A DNA stretch of 64,000 nucleotides, from assembly GCA_014529385.2 (NCBI GenBank), contig CM043960.1, positions 70,061,410-70,125,409 of the forward strand, read 5' to 3'. Below are positions 32,759 through 44,095 of the stretch, piece by piece. Below the pieces are notes generated by a model. The model worked only from the letters and a program-made list of their open reading frames with translations, was not told where the DNA came from and did no database searches. The stretch's first letter is position 1. Each line of letters opens with the position of its first letter. Made by a program: the position numbers and the translations under genes. The stretch is from Adiantum capillus-veneris. Taxonomy: Eukaryota; Streptophyta; Polypodiopsida; Polypodiales; Pteridaceae.

Positions 32759-35700
32759 ATGGCAGCCCCGAAGTCACCGGCAAAGAAGAAAAGAATGACC
32801 ATCAAGGATTACCTAGAAGAAGTGGAACCCTTCGTCATACCAGAAGGAACACTAAAGCCCACCAACACATGGATCCAAGAAGATCTGTTAGAGTCCAACG
32901 ACCTAAAGATCTACCAAGGAGTGTTCAAAGACACTGAAGGGAATGTGATCGAGCTACTAATGCTGCGCCGCGAGAACTCAATGAGTTCGTAAGAAGCAAG
33001 ATGGCTGGGTACTTGGAGAAGATTGATCTCCACAACTATTTTGAAGAAGTACCGGCAGGGGTGGACATAAAGAGAGTCTGGGAGTTTGTGACAACCATCA
33101 AAGAAGATGGAGTGGCCAAAGTAACAGATCTACAAGGCAGGCTAGAAACAGAAATAATCATCACTGATCAGGTTGTAGCCGATCCACTAGACCTCTCCAA
33201 CAAGGGGGATAGTGTAACTAAAAGAAGGGATGATGTCAAGGTGTACAATGAGAAGAAAGGAAACTACACCTTTGAAGATATTGCCAACCCAAGAGTGGCA
33301 GTCATGAGTTAGTTGTACAACCAATACTTCCACATGTGTACTAAAAGGCCTCAAAAGTACAGAATGTCGCCAGGTGCAATTGCCACAACATTCACTTGGG
33401 CAATGACGAAAGGCACCCCAAAGATAATCAATTATGCAGCGTATATACATGAAAACCTAGTAAAGATGGGTAACAAGAAGCCAACATATATTGTGCCAGG
33501 AGAACTAATCACTAAGGTGATTTATGGGGCATTGTACGCAAAAGGAAGATGGCCTGACCCCCCCGTCTCAGAATGACTGGCTGAGGCTAAAAGAAGACAA
33601 AGAAGACGAGCCACAAAGAGCACCAAGGGTTGCTACAAGACTGAAAAGACGGCTAGATCCTGTTCAAGAGGAGCAACCAAAGCAAAAGAAAGGAATTTGC
33701 CCAAGTGCCCGCAAAAGAAACAAGGTCACAAAAAGCGGCAAGATTAGAGAGGCTGATGGAGAGCTTCAGAGCAGAGAGAGCCCTTAAGGGTGATTTGAGT
33801 GAACTCTGGAAGCCATCTCTAGAGTCAATGTCGGGATCATCCCGAAGAGTGCAAAGGGACAGATTCGAGGATTATATCAAAAATTTTGAGATTCTTGATA
33901 CCGAATCAGAAAATATACCGCATGTACCTTTCACAGAGGAGGAAGTGGAGCAACTACGACAGAAACTGCTAGATGAGCAAGAGAGCCAAGAGAGAGGAAG
34001 AAAAACTAAAGCAGACAGAGATTTAAAGAGAAAGCCTACCTCTCTACCAGCCAGCCCTAACCCAGCCCCCCGCCCTCACCACCTCCTCACAGCCCTCCAC
34101 AAGAAGACAAAGAGGAGGAAGACAAACACAAAGGCCAGGAGGAGCCCAAGAGAGACCAAAGCTAGGAAAGGGAAGAGTTTAAACCCAAGAGTGAGGAGAC
34201 AAAGCCAAACGAAGAATAGAACACATTTTTGGACCTACTAGCCACAGGGTACACAAAAGAAGAGGCTGCCCACAGTCGCATTCGACTTGGCAAGCACAGG
34301 GTCTAAAGAACAAATGCAAGGCATCAGGCTAGTGGAACTAAACGAAAGTGCCACAGATACAGTGGATCTGTACCTGCCCTCCAACGACTGGGATGTGGTG
34401 ATGACGAAGCTAACCAGGTTAAAAGCGCAGTCCATGGCTTTAGAAAGTGAGATGGCAGCTCTCAAGGCCACGGAAATAAAGATAAAGCTGGAATTAGACT
34501 CTCTACAAGGACAAAGCCAAAGGCAGAAAGAGAGAGAAGCGGAGCTACAGGCCAGCCTAGCAAGGGCATTGCAAAGATGCCAGGCAATGGAGGAAGAAAA
34601 TCTGGCAGCAGCACAAAGAATGCAAGCAGTTGAAGAGGAATGTCAGCAACTCAGCAAATCACTGATAGATGCCGAGAGGGAAAGGGATAACCTGACCCTA
34701 CAGCTGGCTGAGGAATCTAAAGAAGTTGAAGCCTTGAGAAACGCCAAAGAAAAGGTGGAGATAGATCAAGAAGCCAACCATCCAGGATGAGGTCCTTGAG
34801 CTCAAGGACCATCTCAAAGTGAAAGATCAGACCATCCAGAGGCTGTGGGCATCCCCTGCCAGAGTCAGAGCTACTAGCTCACCTCACATCTCTATGGAAA
34901 GTCAACTTTATGAAGAACAGATGCAAGAACTTCAGAAGGAGCTAACTCTAGAGAAAAAGCAAAGATTGATGATCCCAGAAGGGTCTATTGTCATGCAAAC
35001 AAGAATGGAAGAAGACCAAAAAGCCCTGCAAGAGGAAGTAGAAAGTATAAAAAGAAAGCTCGAGGAGGCGGAGAGGATAAACACCGAATTAAATGACCTC
35101 CTCATGAATATGGGCGAAGAAGCTGAATCAGAAAAACAGAAACTACTAAAGCAGATAGAGGAGCTGAGAGGACAGAAAGCAGGAGAGCAAGAGGGCACAG
35201 GGCCAGCAGCCAATGAGGGCATATATTTAGAAAATGTGGAAGATCCGGTGGACACGCCTATGCAAGAGGAAATCCTAGAAGGATCCTCTCAAGAGCCACA
35301 AGATCTAACACAGGAGGAGGAAGAGAAGCTAAGGAAGGCAATAGAGGTGGAAATCAGAGAGACAACAAAGGAAGCCTTGGAGTGAGAGCAGAGGGTTTTC
35401 AAGTCTATGACCATTCAGAAGATTGACGCCAGCAACCTCTGGCGCGAATGGCTTCAACCCTCTCTCCCATATCCATTGCTGAAATATGAAGCAGCCACCA
35501 TCAATAAGCGGATAAGAGAAGAGCTGACCGTACCACTCTACAACGCAGATACCTCCCAACCAGAAGGGGTCAGGCTAATTGTTGACTCTCAGTCAAAATG
35601 GAGGAAGGCCTGGCTCACAAAGTACCCACAATACCTAATCCACTTGGTAGAGGCACCGAAAGACATTAGAGACAACCTCATCTTTTGTCCTCTACCAAGG

Positions 35701-36060
35701 ATCAGGACGTGGAAAGCCCAGGAGATCTTGCAAAGGAGCCAACCCACTTGGCTGAATTACCCTAAGCTGCCGGGCTTGAAGGCAGGTGAGAGAATAAGTT
35801 TCCAATACATGGTGAAAACCCTAACGGGCGCCATCAAATTGTTCACTGGCTCACCTGACCTTACGTGCATCATGATGAAGAAAATCTACAAAACCCTCTT
35901 AGCAGTATTTGAGACATTCAAGCCACGCCACGTGATAGACAGTATCTTCTTCTTCCAAGATACTTACAGATGCGCTTATGATCTGTCTGGTCAGCCTTCC
36001 AAGGAGGTGATACATGCGCTGTATCAAAGGATAATGTTTCTACCATCCTATCACCTCTAG
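32759..36060 (+). pseudogene. Element 2 extra ORF (ORF2), family unknown
   Basis: A broken reading region of about 1,100 codons between pol and the 3' LTR. It starts at ATG 32759 (MAAPKSPAKKKRMTIKDYL). Segments: 32759-32992, 33001-33576 (one TAG at 33310), 33524-33787, 33705-34241 (basic, KKTKRRKTNTKARR), 34287-34790 and 34819-35385 (long coiled coils, e.g. LESEMAALKATEIKIKLEL), 35407-36060 (globular, FQYMVKTLTGAIKLFTGSPD). There is no signal peptide or membrane segment, so it does not look like an envelope. The region around 33320-33550 (ATTFTWAMTKGTPKI, ELITKVIYGALYAKG) faintly recalls plant-transposon-protein ORFs. Frames change about five times. I cannot assign a function. Confidence 0.7.
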
Positions 36061-36220
36061 GCCTTTGAAGAAGCGTTCTACACAGGCTTCTTCACCATAA
36101 ACACTGATATTTTCAGCCCAACAATGATGAACCTGCATGCAAGATACGAATCACTGATCAAGATGCGTGAAACTATACGATGAAGAAGCGGATCAGCGGC
36201 CATGTCGGGGACGACATGAG

Positions 36221-36235
36221 CAAGGAGGGGGGGAG
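36221..36235 (+). promoter_or_regulatory. Element 2 polypurine tract
   Basis: CAAGGAGGGGGGGAG directly abuts the 3' LTR start (TGTTAG). This is the plus-strand primer site for reverse transcription. Confidence 0.9.
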
Positions 36236-36688
36236 TGTTAGAAGCTGGACACACCCCACGGAGACTAACTACTCTGAGGATTATCATTTTTTTGTAATTA
36301 TTCATTTATTGAGGAAACCTGATTTTTCACCTTGTAAATATTGGGACTTACAGAAGTTTCTAGATTGTATCCCAGTTTTGCTAGATAGATGGAGTAGTTG
36401 GTTGATTTTGGAACTTTAGGGTTTGAGAATTGTAAGGTATATATACCACTTTTTGACCTTAATGAAAGACCTTTTGTCATTTTAAAAAAACAAGTTTTGA
36501 AGTCTGTGAGTGAGTGTACTGTGTACGAGAGAGACCTCTGTAGGAATTAGTTAGGAGTCGGTCGAGTGTGGGTTGACACCTTATGCTTGCCTCCACACGC
36601 CTGCGGGTCGAGCTTCGTCCTTAGCTGACATTATATGTTAGGTGAGTTCTCGCTTTGCTAACGTCTGTCGCGGCGTATCCGTCCAACA
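36236..36688 (+). repeat. Element 2 3' LTR (453 bp, internally deleted)
   Basis: Starts TGTTAGAAGCTGG and ends GTATCCGTCCAACA. It matches both ends of the 5' LTR but lacks the ~480-bp block 11578-12055. The TATA box is retained at 36438-36445. Confidence 0.92.
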
Positions 36689-36693
36689 ATCAA

Positions 36694-37461
36694 CTTTCAT
36701 GGTAGGACAATAGAAATACGTCTCTACTCCTCGAAGAGTAGTTTCAATCCCTCTATGCCCCGCATAGGGAGGAACATGGGATTCATACAATACTTTCTCA
36801 CGAAGGGAGTTAGTAACACATAGCCTATTGCCATGGAGAAGATAAACATCTTGCAAGGTGAACGGCTCTTCTTTCTTCCCTAAGGCAATGGCCGACATTA
36901 TATCCTTGAAGGGTCAGTAGTATACTCATCTATAATAGAAGATAGATCATTGTGAGTTCCTATAGACATTGCATTTACTTTTGGTCATCGTGATAGTGCA
37001 TCGGCCACTTAATTGTGCTTGCCAGCAATATGAGCAATATGAAAATTACATTGGGAAAGAAAATTTTCCCACCTGATTTGTTTGTCAGAAAGCTTGGTTT
37101 GCATCATGAAAGTACTTTAAACTTTGGTCATCCATTCGTGGGATGAATGGAGTCTCCAAAAGATAATGTTTCCATGTGTCAAGGGCATGTAGAATAGCTA
37201 ACAGATCCTTCTCGTAAATGCCCAATAGTCACTCATCAGAATTGAGGCTTTGATTTTGGTATGCTATGGCATGGCCTTCTTGAAGCAAAACTGCTCAAAT
37301 GAAATCTCCACTAGCATGATATTGGACCTCAAATGGTTTTGAGAGATTCGATTGTGTAAGTATAGGTTGAGAGGTAAGCTTGTCTTTGAGCTTCTCAAAA
37401 GCATTTTCTCTTTTGCAGCCCATGAATACTTAACGTTCTTCTTTGTTAAGTCATGTAATGG
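36694..37461 (-). pseudogene. Chromovirus RNase H remnant and integrase zinc finger
   Basis: The integrase part (36694-36900) reads YLLHGNRLCVTN, ESHVPPYAGHRGIETT and YFYCPTMKVD, the first two ligands of the HHCC finger. The Cys pair lies beyond element 2, at about 11220-11275. Upstream, 36990-37461 is a decayed RNase H region with stops; traces of the domain remain but no intact motif. The junction at 36693/11278 falls inside the zinc finger. Confidence 0.8.
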
Positions 37462-38409
37462 TCATTCTATTTGTGAGAATTTTTCTATGAAGCGTCTATA
37501 GTATGTATACATACCAATAAAGCTTCGTAGCTCATGTAGATTCCTTGGATTAGGCCATCCTTTTATTACCTCTAACTTTGTTGGATCCATATGGATACCA
37601 TCTTGAGAGATAATAAGACCTAAGTATTGAACCTCTTGAAGGAAAAATTCACTCTTTTTTCGATCAATGGAATGTTTATTCTCCCTCAATGCTTGAAAGA
37701 TTACTTGGAATTATTACTGATGCTCCTCGAGAGAATTGGAGTAGATGATGATATCATCAAAGAACACTCTAGTAAACTTGCGGTAGGGCCTTAATTTTTT
37801 CTCCATTAGGCAGTTTAATGTGGCCAGAGCATTGGTCAAACCAAAAGGCATGACAAGATATTCATAAACACCAAATGTTATGCGGAAAGTGGTCTTTACA
37901 ATATCTTCATTCACTATCCCTATTTGATGATAGTCAATCCTACTAAAGTAGGTAGAGCCTTGTAGCTTATCAAACAAATCTTCTACCCAAGGTACAAGAA
38001 ATCTACCTACTTTTAAGGTCAATCCTACTAAAATAGGTAGAGCCTTGTAGCTTATCAAATAGATCTTCTACCCACGGTACAAGAAATTTGTTCTTGATAC
38101 TAATCCAATTTAGTGCTCTATAGTCAACACACATACAATATGACGTATTTCTTTTTCACTAATAGGATGTGTGAACAAAAGGGAGAAACTCGGCCTCACC
38201 ATCCCCTTATCCACTAGTTCATGTACTTACCTCATAATCTCCCCTTGTTGAGCTTGGAAAATGCGATAAGGAGGTCTATTAAGCAGTGATCTCCCAGGTA
38301 GAAGCTCTATTGTATGGTCATCATCCCCTCATTTGGGAGGTAACTCCATAGGGAGGTCATTGCTAAAAACTTCTTGGAATCTATTTAGAAAATTAGACAA
38401 CTCTAATTC
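37462..38409 (-). pseudogene. Chromovirus reverse transcriptase
   Basis: Finger/palm portion at 37714-38058 (DKLQGSTYFSRIDYHQI, YLVMPFGLTNALATL, catalytic FFDDIIIYS with both Asp) and thumb at 37462-37689 (LGLIISQDGIHMDP, LRSFIGMYTYYRRFI). An ~85-bp tandem duplication (37933-38102) repeats the LFDKLQGSTYFSRID segment. The N-terminal part up to 38409 is interrupted by stops. Confidence 0.88.
37933..38102 (-). repeat. ~85-bp tandem duplication in chromovirus RT
   Basis: Bases from 37933 recur from 38018, with a few substitutions. The duplicated peptide includes VPWVEDLFDKLQGSTYFSRID minus its last residues. Confidence 0.85.
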
Positions 38410-38952
38410 CTATTGATTCTTACCAGTTTGATTTGGTACAACATTAGGAACATTTATGGGCTCTTTGACAAAAACCATATAGGCGGAGACTGAGCTTTTC
38501 ATCGATTTATCAAAAGCAGGTGAATTTACAAGAGGTATAGTAGGACCCGACTCATTAGCATCTATATACATGTTCTTTTCCCTGTAGGTGAAATAAATTC
38601 TCCTTTTAGGGAACTGCATATTGACAACCATGCTGTTGAACCATGGTACCCCTAGGATAACATCCTCATGTTGGAGAGGGAAGATGAAAAAGTTCTCTTT
38701 GTTGACGTAGCTTTGGACATGAAGCCTCCATTTTCCAATCAAGGGAGTAACAAAGGCTTGTTTTCTGTTGAAAGCTCCATCGACAGCCACCGTATCTCCC
38801 ATCTCGAAAGCTTGTATGCCCAACTTAGTGGCCAACTCTGTTGATATGAAGTTGTGAGTAGAGCTAGGGTAAAAAAGGATAAAGGCATCATGCTCCCTCA
38901 TTGCGTGTATTTCTTTTGGTGCAAGAATGATAACTATGTCCTTGCTCCCCAC
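38410..38952 (-). pseudogene. Chromovirus protease (inactive)
   Basis: Retropepsin-like frame with FYPSSTHNFIS at the position of the usual Asp-Ser-Gly-Ser-Thr-His-Asn-Phe motif. The catalytic Asp, Ser and Gly are all changed, so no proteolytic activity is expected. The VILGVPWFNSM segment at the domain end is conserved. It overlaps the end of gag in another frame. Confidence 0.85.
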
Positions 38953-40480
38953 ACTTTAAACATTTATGGTCGTTGCAAAAAGCCTCTAGCTCTTTAGGAG
39001 ATAGTTTATTTTTACCTTTGTAAACTCCTTTCTCCTTGGTCTTGTTGTTGTTGGAGTTACCTTGGGAAGAGTTTTGAGCATTGTTCTTCCCGCTTGATTC
39101 ATTTTTTTCTTTGTTTTCCATGGGCTTAATATTCCATTTAGACCCTTGTTGAAAATTGATGCGCAAAGCAACCATAGTGTGGTGGATGACTTTGGTGATG
39201 GTCATAGGCCTTTGAAAGTTGACATACTCAGCTATTTTTTTAGGTAATCCTGCACAAAATTGTTGCTTTTTCTCTGTAAAGTCTATCTTTTGGAAGACTC
39301 TAGCTTTGAGATGTAAATCCAAGAATGTGTCTACATACTTGTGGATAGACTCATTGGGGAGTAGCTTCAAGCTTCACCATTCAGTGAGTACTTTATCTTT
39401 GGCATTGCTTGCAAGAAATTGCTTCATGATGGATTAAACTCGTAGAGTTTTTCATGTCTTTAGAACTTCACCATTGCCATGGAGGCTAGCCCACCATTTT
39501 CGGGTAAACTTTTGAAAGTGCATAGCTACATGACGTAGCTTAGAGGATTTTGTGAAGCCCTCATCTCCAAAGGCCGCATTGAATTGTTGGATAAAGGCCA
39601 AGAATTTGTCTGTGGCATCAAAGGTGAGAAAAAGAGATGCTCTTTCCTTCCTCCTTGAACTTCTTAAGCTTGTAGGAACTTTTCCATGAAGTGTAGGATT
39701 TGCAACGTCCTCCCCTCTTGTGTTCTCTCGGAGAAAAACCACTGCTTTCATCGAAAGAGGAGGAACATAAAGAAGAAGGTGACCTCTTTCCTCGGGGGTC
39801 CACCTCTATGTACGTAAGTATACCATGAGAGTTCAACAGGAGGGGTTTTTTAACTCAAAAATTTTGGGTAAATTTACATGAATATACTTAAATAAGGGGT
39901 TTTTTTATAGCACTTTGGAAAAAAACCCATAAGTTCATAAAGAAAGAGGGGTTGTTTTATTAGTTCAAAATTCACAAATAAAGGGTTTTTTAAATACCCT
40001 TTGAATGGACGTTGTATAAATGGTTTACATATAGTGAACCCCCCGAGCCTCTTTCTCGCATTTTTCTTCCTTTGATTCCTCTCTTCCCTTTTTGAGTGAG
40101 GAGGAGAATGACTATAGGGAGATCTTTTCCTCTTGGGAGGAATTGGAGATCGTCAAGATCACTGTCTTTGTGGAGCCACATCTTCAAAGGAATTCGGAGA
40201 TTCACTTCTTTCTTGTTCATTGGATTCTTCTTCTTCTCTCAGTGGAGAGAGTCTTCTTTTGGAAGTCTCTACAAGAGGCTTCCTAAACTCTCTCTCCTAG
40301 GGAAATCCCATAAGCACGAAGTTATTGGGTAACTTCGGCTTGCAAAGCAGGGTTTCCCATAGATTGTTGCAACCTAGTAACAAGATAGTTCACAAACATG
40401 GGGGCATCATTAGTAGCACCTTCATGTGCAAAATCAAAGTTGTCAATATTCATTCTACTCTCTTTATTATTGTCATCCAT
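38888..40480 (-). pseudogene. Chromovirus gag
   Basis: Probable start ATG at 40478-40480 (MDDNNKESRMNIDNFDF), followed by a degraded N-terminal region with stops near 40320 and 40288. A non-coding-looking stretch around 39840-40085 may be an insertion or decay. Capsid-type retrotrans_gag sequence follows (39452-39751, FTRKWWASLHG; 38888-39370, LPNESIHKYVDTFLDL), then a normal zinc knuckle CLKCGEQGHSYHSC. The 5' LTR of this element is not recognisable upstream. Confidence 0.75.
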
Positions 40481-40699
40481 GCTAACTAAACTTATGTATA
40501 TGCTATTTTGTGCTTTGGCAACTCAAAACTTTAGTTGCAACTCTTTTTTACTTTTGAAAATTAGCACTCAAGTAGCCACACCTGTGGTTTAGAGACTGTT
40601 GATTGCAAAAAGTAGTGGAGAGGGTCTAACATTGCTTGGTTGATTATAGTTCCTATTGAGCTTGCTAGTAGCTCAATAACGGATTTGTAGTCGATAGTA

Positions 40700-40701
<2 letters not shown>

Positions 40702-40733
<32 letters not shown>
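40702..40733 (+). repeat. (AG)n microsatellite
   Basis: About 16 AG units. Confidence 0.97.
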
Positions 40734-40735
<2 letters not shown>

Positions 40736-41232
40736 GCCCTGGCCACATGTGCATAGCTCTTCTCTTTCTCGTATCTTTCTTCTTCTTCTTCTTCTTCTAT
40801 CGACACAGAAGAGCAGGATATGGAGGGCACACTACCAAAGACGGGATGAGAAGGGATGCTCGCCTATGAGAGAGAGAGAGTGAACTAGGGTTCAAGATCA
40901 TTCCTAACTTTTCAATCACTTCTCTTGTCCACACTGATATTGGTGACACATACCATATTGAATCTCTTTTGATGTCACTCAAAACAAGAATTTTCAATAA
41001 ATCATTCCAAAATTGAGGCCACATAGTGGCATGTGTTTCGTGAAAAAACACTTCAGAATATCCTCCCCTTCCCCCTGACTTTTATTGACATGCCATCTGG
41101 GGCTTCGTCAGCACCGGCCTCTGCTGCTCTGTCGGCCCCGTCCTCACACAGTTCACAAGGCTCACCCTCCGGCCTCTCATAGGCCACATGGAGTACACTT
41201 ACGCTCCTAAAGCCATAGCAAACAAACCCTGC

Positions 41233-41235
<3 letters not shown>

Positions 41236-41273
<38 letters not shown>
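41236..41273 (+). repeat. (GA)n microsatellite
   Basis: About 19 GA units. Confidence 0.97.
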
Positions 41274-41277
<4 letters not shown>

Positions 41278-41470
41278 GTGTGTATCTGTTAACGAGCAAA
41301 ACGGACCCTGCTTATACAACTGTGAAGCAGAGAGAAGAGCACCTCTCATTCTCTTTGTAGAACCACAAATCAAAAATTAGGGGAACGCTAGGGATTGGAC
41401 AGTCTCGGACTCAATGAGCAGATGGGGGGTTCAACCCTGGAGCACACACAGCAGGCCGGACGGAAATATC

Positions 41471-41483
41471 GGGGGGGGGGGGG
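41471..41483 (+). repeat. Poly-G run
   Basis: 13 consecutive G, able to slip in replication or sequencing. Confidence 0.95.
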
Positions 41484-41607
41484 TAGCCGGAGGTGCATCC
41501 AAGCGATGACAGACTCGGACAGATATGCCTTCTTAGTAGCCCCTAGGGACATTCTTCGTTCCCGGCCCCCACCCCTCCAACAACTCCTAATTGGCAGTTG
41601 CAGGTGC

Positions 41608-41612
<5 letters not shown>

Positions 41613-41702
<90 letters not shown>
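41613..41702 (+). repeat. Compound (TC)n(AC)n microsatellite
   Basis: About 24 TC units directly followed by about 21 AC units. Confidence 0.97.
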
Positions 41703-41706
<4 letters not shown>

Positions 41707-43149
41707 CCCATGTCTTACAGAAGAGAAGAACCGTCTAGCTGCAAGGTCCAAGGGGATGCAGGTCATGGTGGGTATCTGGCTCCCTTTGCACAGCCTCAAT
41801 ATGAGGAGCCCAGGGAGCATAGTTATACCGTTTCCGACCATCATTGTCATCTTGATGATGAGGATATTGTGGTGCTTGAAGTGCCTAAAGACTGTGAACG
41901 TGGTCCAAATAGGCACCTGCTTCCAATGAATCTACACCAAGATGTAGCCCACAAATTTGCAGCTAGGGATGATATGTTGAATGTAGCATAGAGAACAATG
42001 ATAGGATTCAAACCCTAGATGAACTTGCAGATGACGATATAAATGCTATACCTTGTTGAGCTCCTCTTTGTGGTGACGTCTCAAGAGTAGTGACGATTGT
42101 GGTTCTATTGACACCATTTCATATGTAGACATCAGTAGTGATACCGAGAGCTATGGGGATTGATGAGCTATATTCCATCAAGGATAATGTTGATGCGAGC
42201 GGTTTGAATGATCTTCATAGCGTTCAGGAATCCCTCAGATGTTGTTGCTGATAAATATCCTCATGAATTAGTGATAGGGAGACCCGATGATCTTCATATT
42301 TTCCTCCCTCACATATTGTGCTTGTTGATGAGAAGTGACAGAGAGACATGATGATAGTTACGAAGATGCAAACTTAAATGATTCTTACATCAATAAGAGT
42401 GATTGAAATGATCTTTATAATGTTCCTCCCTCAGATGTTGATGAGTACTGTCATGGAGCGACCAATTAAAGGCTTGATGGTAATGATGAGCACGACAATA
42501 TTAACTCTCATGAAGGTGTAGACATAGATGATTCCTATGACTATGCAGACAACCACTAGAAGAGCGCAAATACAAAGGTTAGGGAACTTGAAAGTTGGGA
42601 CCCTAAGTTACCATTTCATTCCACCTCTTTTTTAGGTGTGGATAATGTGCCTAGCTAGTTGCCTAAATTCGTATATGAAACTCGTTAGTTCACTGAATGT
42701 CTAAACCCTTAGCTAGAGGATGCTATGTAAGCTAGAGGGCATGATGACAGTGATGAGAATGTTGACGGTGTCGGCATAAATGATATAATCATCCAGTGGC
42801 TTAGAATCTTGCGAGCATGTAGAAACGGTTGCATCTTTGAGGACATATGGATTTCATTCATTCCCAAATGCTCCACGCCTCAACAAGTATGCTTTCCTAA
42901 TTAGAAATGGTGCTTTTTTTAAAGTTACATTTTAGGCAAGCAAGAGATGTGCATAAGCATACATTCCCACAAGCAAAGACATGCATGCATGTTACATTTG
43001 ATTGTTTGGTGATTGAAGGGGTGCACAATCTAATGTAGAATTTTTTCATGCCACACTAATACTTGAAGATATTGTTAGTGCAATACAAGTGCTAAAAAGC
43101 TCGAAAATAATGTTTCAATTCCAAAAGCTCGCAAATATAAAATCCCCCC

Positions 43150-44095
43150 TTTTTTCCAAGAGGCAAATCACATAAAGTCCATCTATAAGTGCATCATATT
43201 CAGATTGCATGGCAGCCATCTACAATTTTTTGAATTATGTGCTTCATCAAAAGATAGAGGTTTCTCAATATCACATAAGCTAGACCCAACCAAAGCATAA
43301 TAATCTGATGCATAAAATGCATGACAAGAACCTGAACGAGTATGACTAGACAAAGGTGCATCCAATTTACTGTCATGCAAAGTATGCACCAGCCATTTGG
43401 CATACCTCGACTAGCTTGCTCATTCTTAACCCTTTCCTCATCAAGTACATCTACATCAGTAATAGGATGATCTGTAACATTTTCAAAAACTCCCATAGGG
43501 TGTACATTTGTCTCATTGGAAACTACATTTAAACTTCCACCATTGAAAAGAGGCAACAAAGTGTCTTAAATGTCTTGTGAGCTTACATTATTGTCTCTAG
43601 TACATGACAACAAGGGTTGAACAAAATATTCCGCAAACACAACATGGTATGAGACCAAGATACACTTTGTTTGTGGATGATACAACCTGTAACCTTCGCT
43701 TTCAACACTATAACCAACAAAAATGCAGTTGACAACCTTATCATCCAATTTTTTGTGCTGCGTTTGTGACACCAAAGCATAAGCCAAACAACCAAAAATG
43801 CGCTTGTGCTCAATAGAAGGATTTCTATCATTCCATGGTTCATAAGGAGTCATAGACTACAAAGCTTTTGTAGGACATGTATTCATTACATAAGTGGCAC
43901 ACATGATAGCCTCAAGCTAAACCAAATGCGGCAAAGCTTGACTTTTGACCATACATCATGCCATTTCCGTGAGAGACCTGTTTTTCCTCTCAGTAACACC
44001 ATTTTGTTGAGGTGTATATGGAACTATACATTGGTGTTTTCTCCCACGACTAGAGAAAAATGCATTAATTTCATGAGACATATATTCCCCCCCTC
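43150..44095 (-). mobile_element. Ty1/copia relic: integrase end to RT start
   Basis: On the minus strand, from about 44095: integrase core with YTPQQNGVTERKNR (catalytic Glu), then TPYEPWNDRNPSIEHKRIFGCLAYAL and CIFVGYSVESEGYRLYHP (43566-43853). An acidic linker follows, then the first RT residues EKPLSFDEAHNSKN (43183-43389) in another frame. Upstream parts are cut off at ~44095, where a Tat-like LTR begins; downstream RT, RNase H and the LTR are absent. It is a different copia family from the one at 13-18 kb, judging by the sequence. Confidence 0.85.

Larger units (their letters stand above)
11279..36688 (+). mobile_element. Element 2: giant Ty3/gypsy retrotransposon with nested copia
   Basis: Bounded by related LTRs (11279-12213; 36236-36688) and by near-identical 5-bp flanks GTCAA (11274-11278) and ATCAA (36689-36693). 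The chromovirus integrase it interrupts reads continuously across these flanks, confirming the insertion. Without the nested copia and solo-LTR material the element is about 18.6 kb. Order: LTR, primer site, ~1.8-kb leader, gag, PR1, RT, RNase H, integrase, PR2, W-P-motif tail, 2.8-kb spacer, ORF2, polypurine tract, LTR. Many stops and frameshifts show it is no longer autonomous. I cannot place it in Athila, Tat or chromoviruses; its pol resembles that of element 3. Confidence 0.9.
40481..43149. other. Microsatellite-rich tract without recognised genes
   Basis: Contains AG, CT/AC and poly-G tracts (separate entries) and open frames that are mostly translations of these repeats. From about 41760 to 42900 a plus-strand Asp-rich, stop-interrupted sequence (e.g. 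DDLH, NDLYNVP, DEHDNINS) hints at a decayed acidic protein; I do not recognise it. The chromovirus 5' LTR may lie within the first kilobase. Confidence 0.4.

Noticed and set aside
32759..36060. ORF2 as an envelope gene
   Set aside because: No signal peptide, no transmembrane segment and no Cys pattern; coiled coils alone are not enough.
41395..41991. 198-codon plus-strand frame
   Set aside because: Its middle is a translation of the TC/AC microsatellite; no family resemblance on either side.
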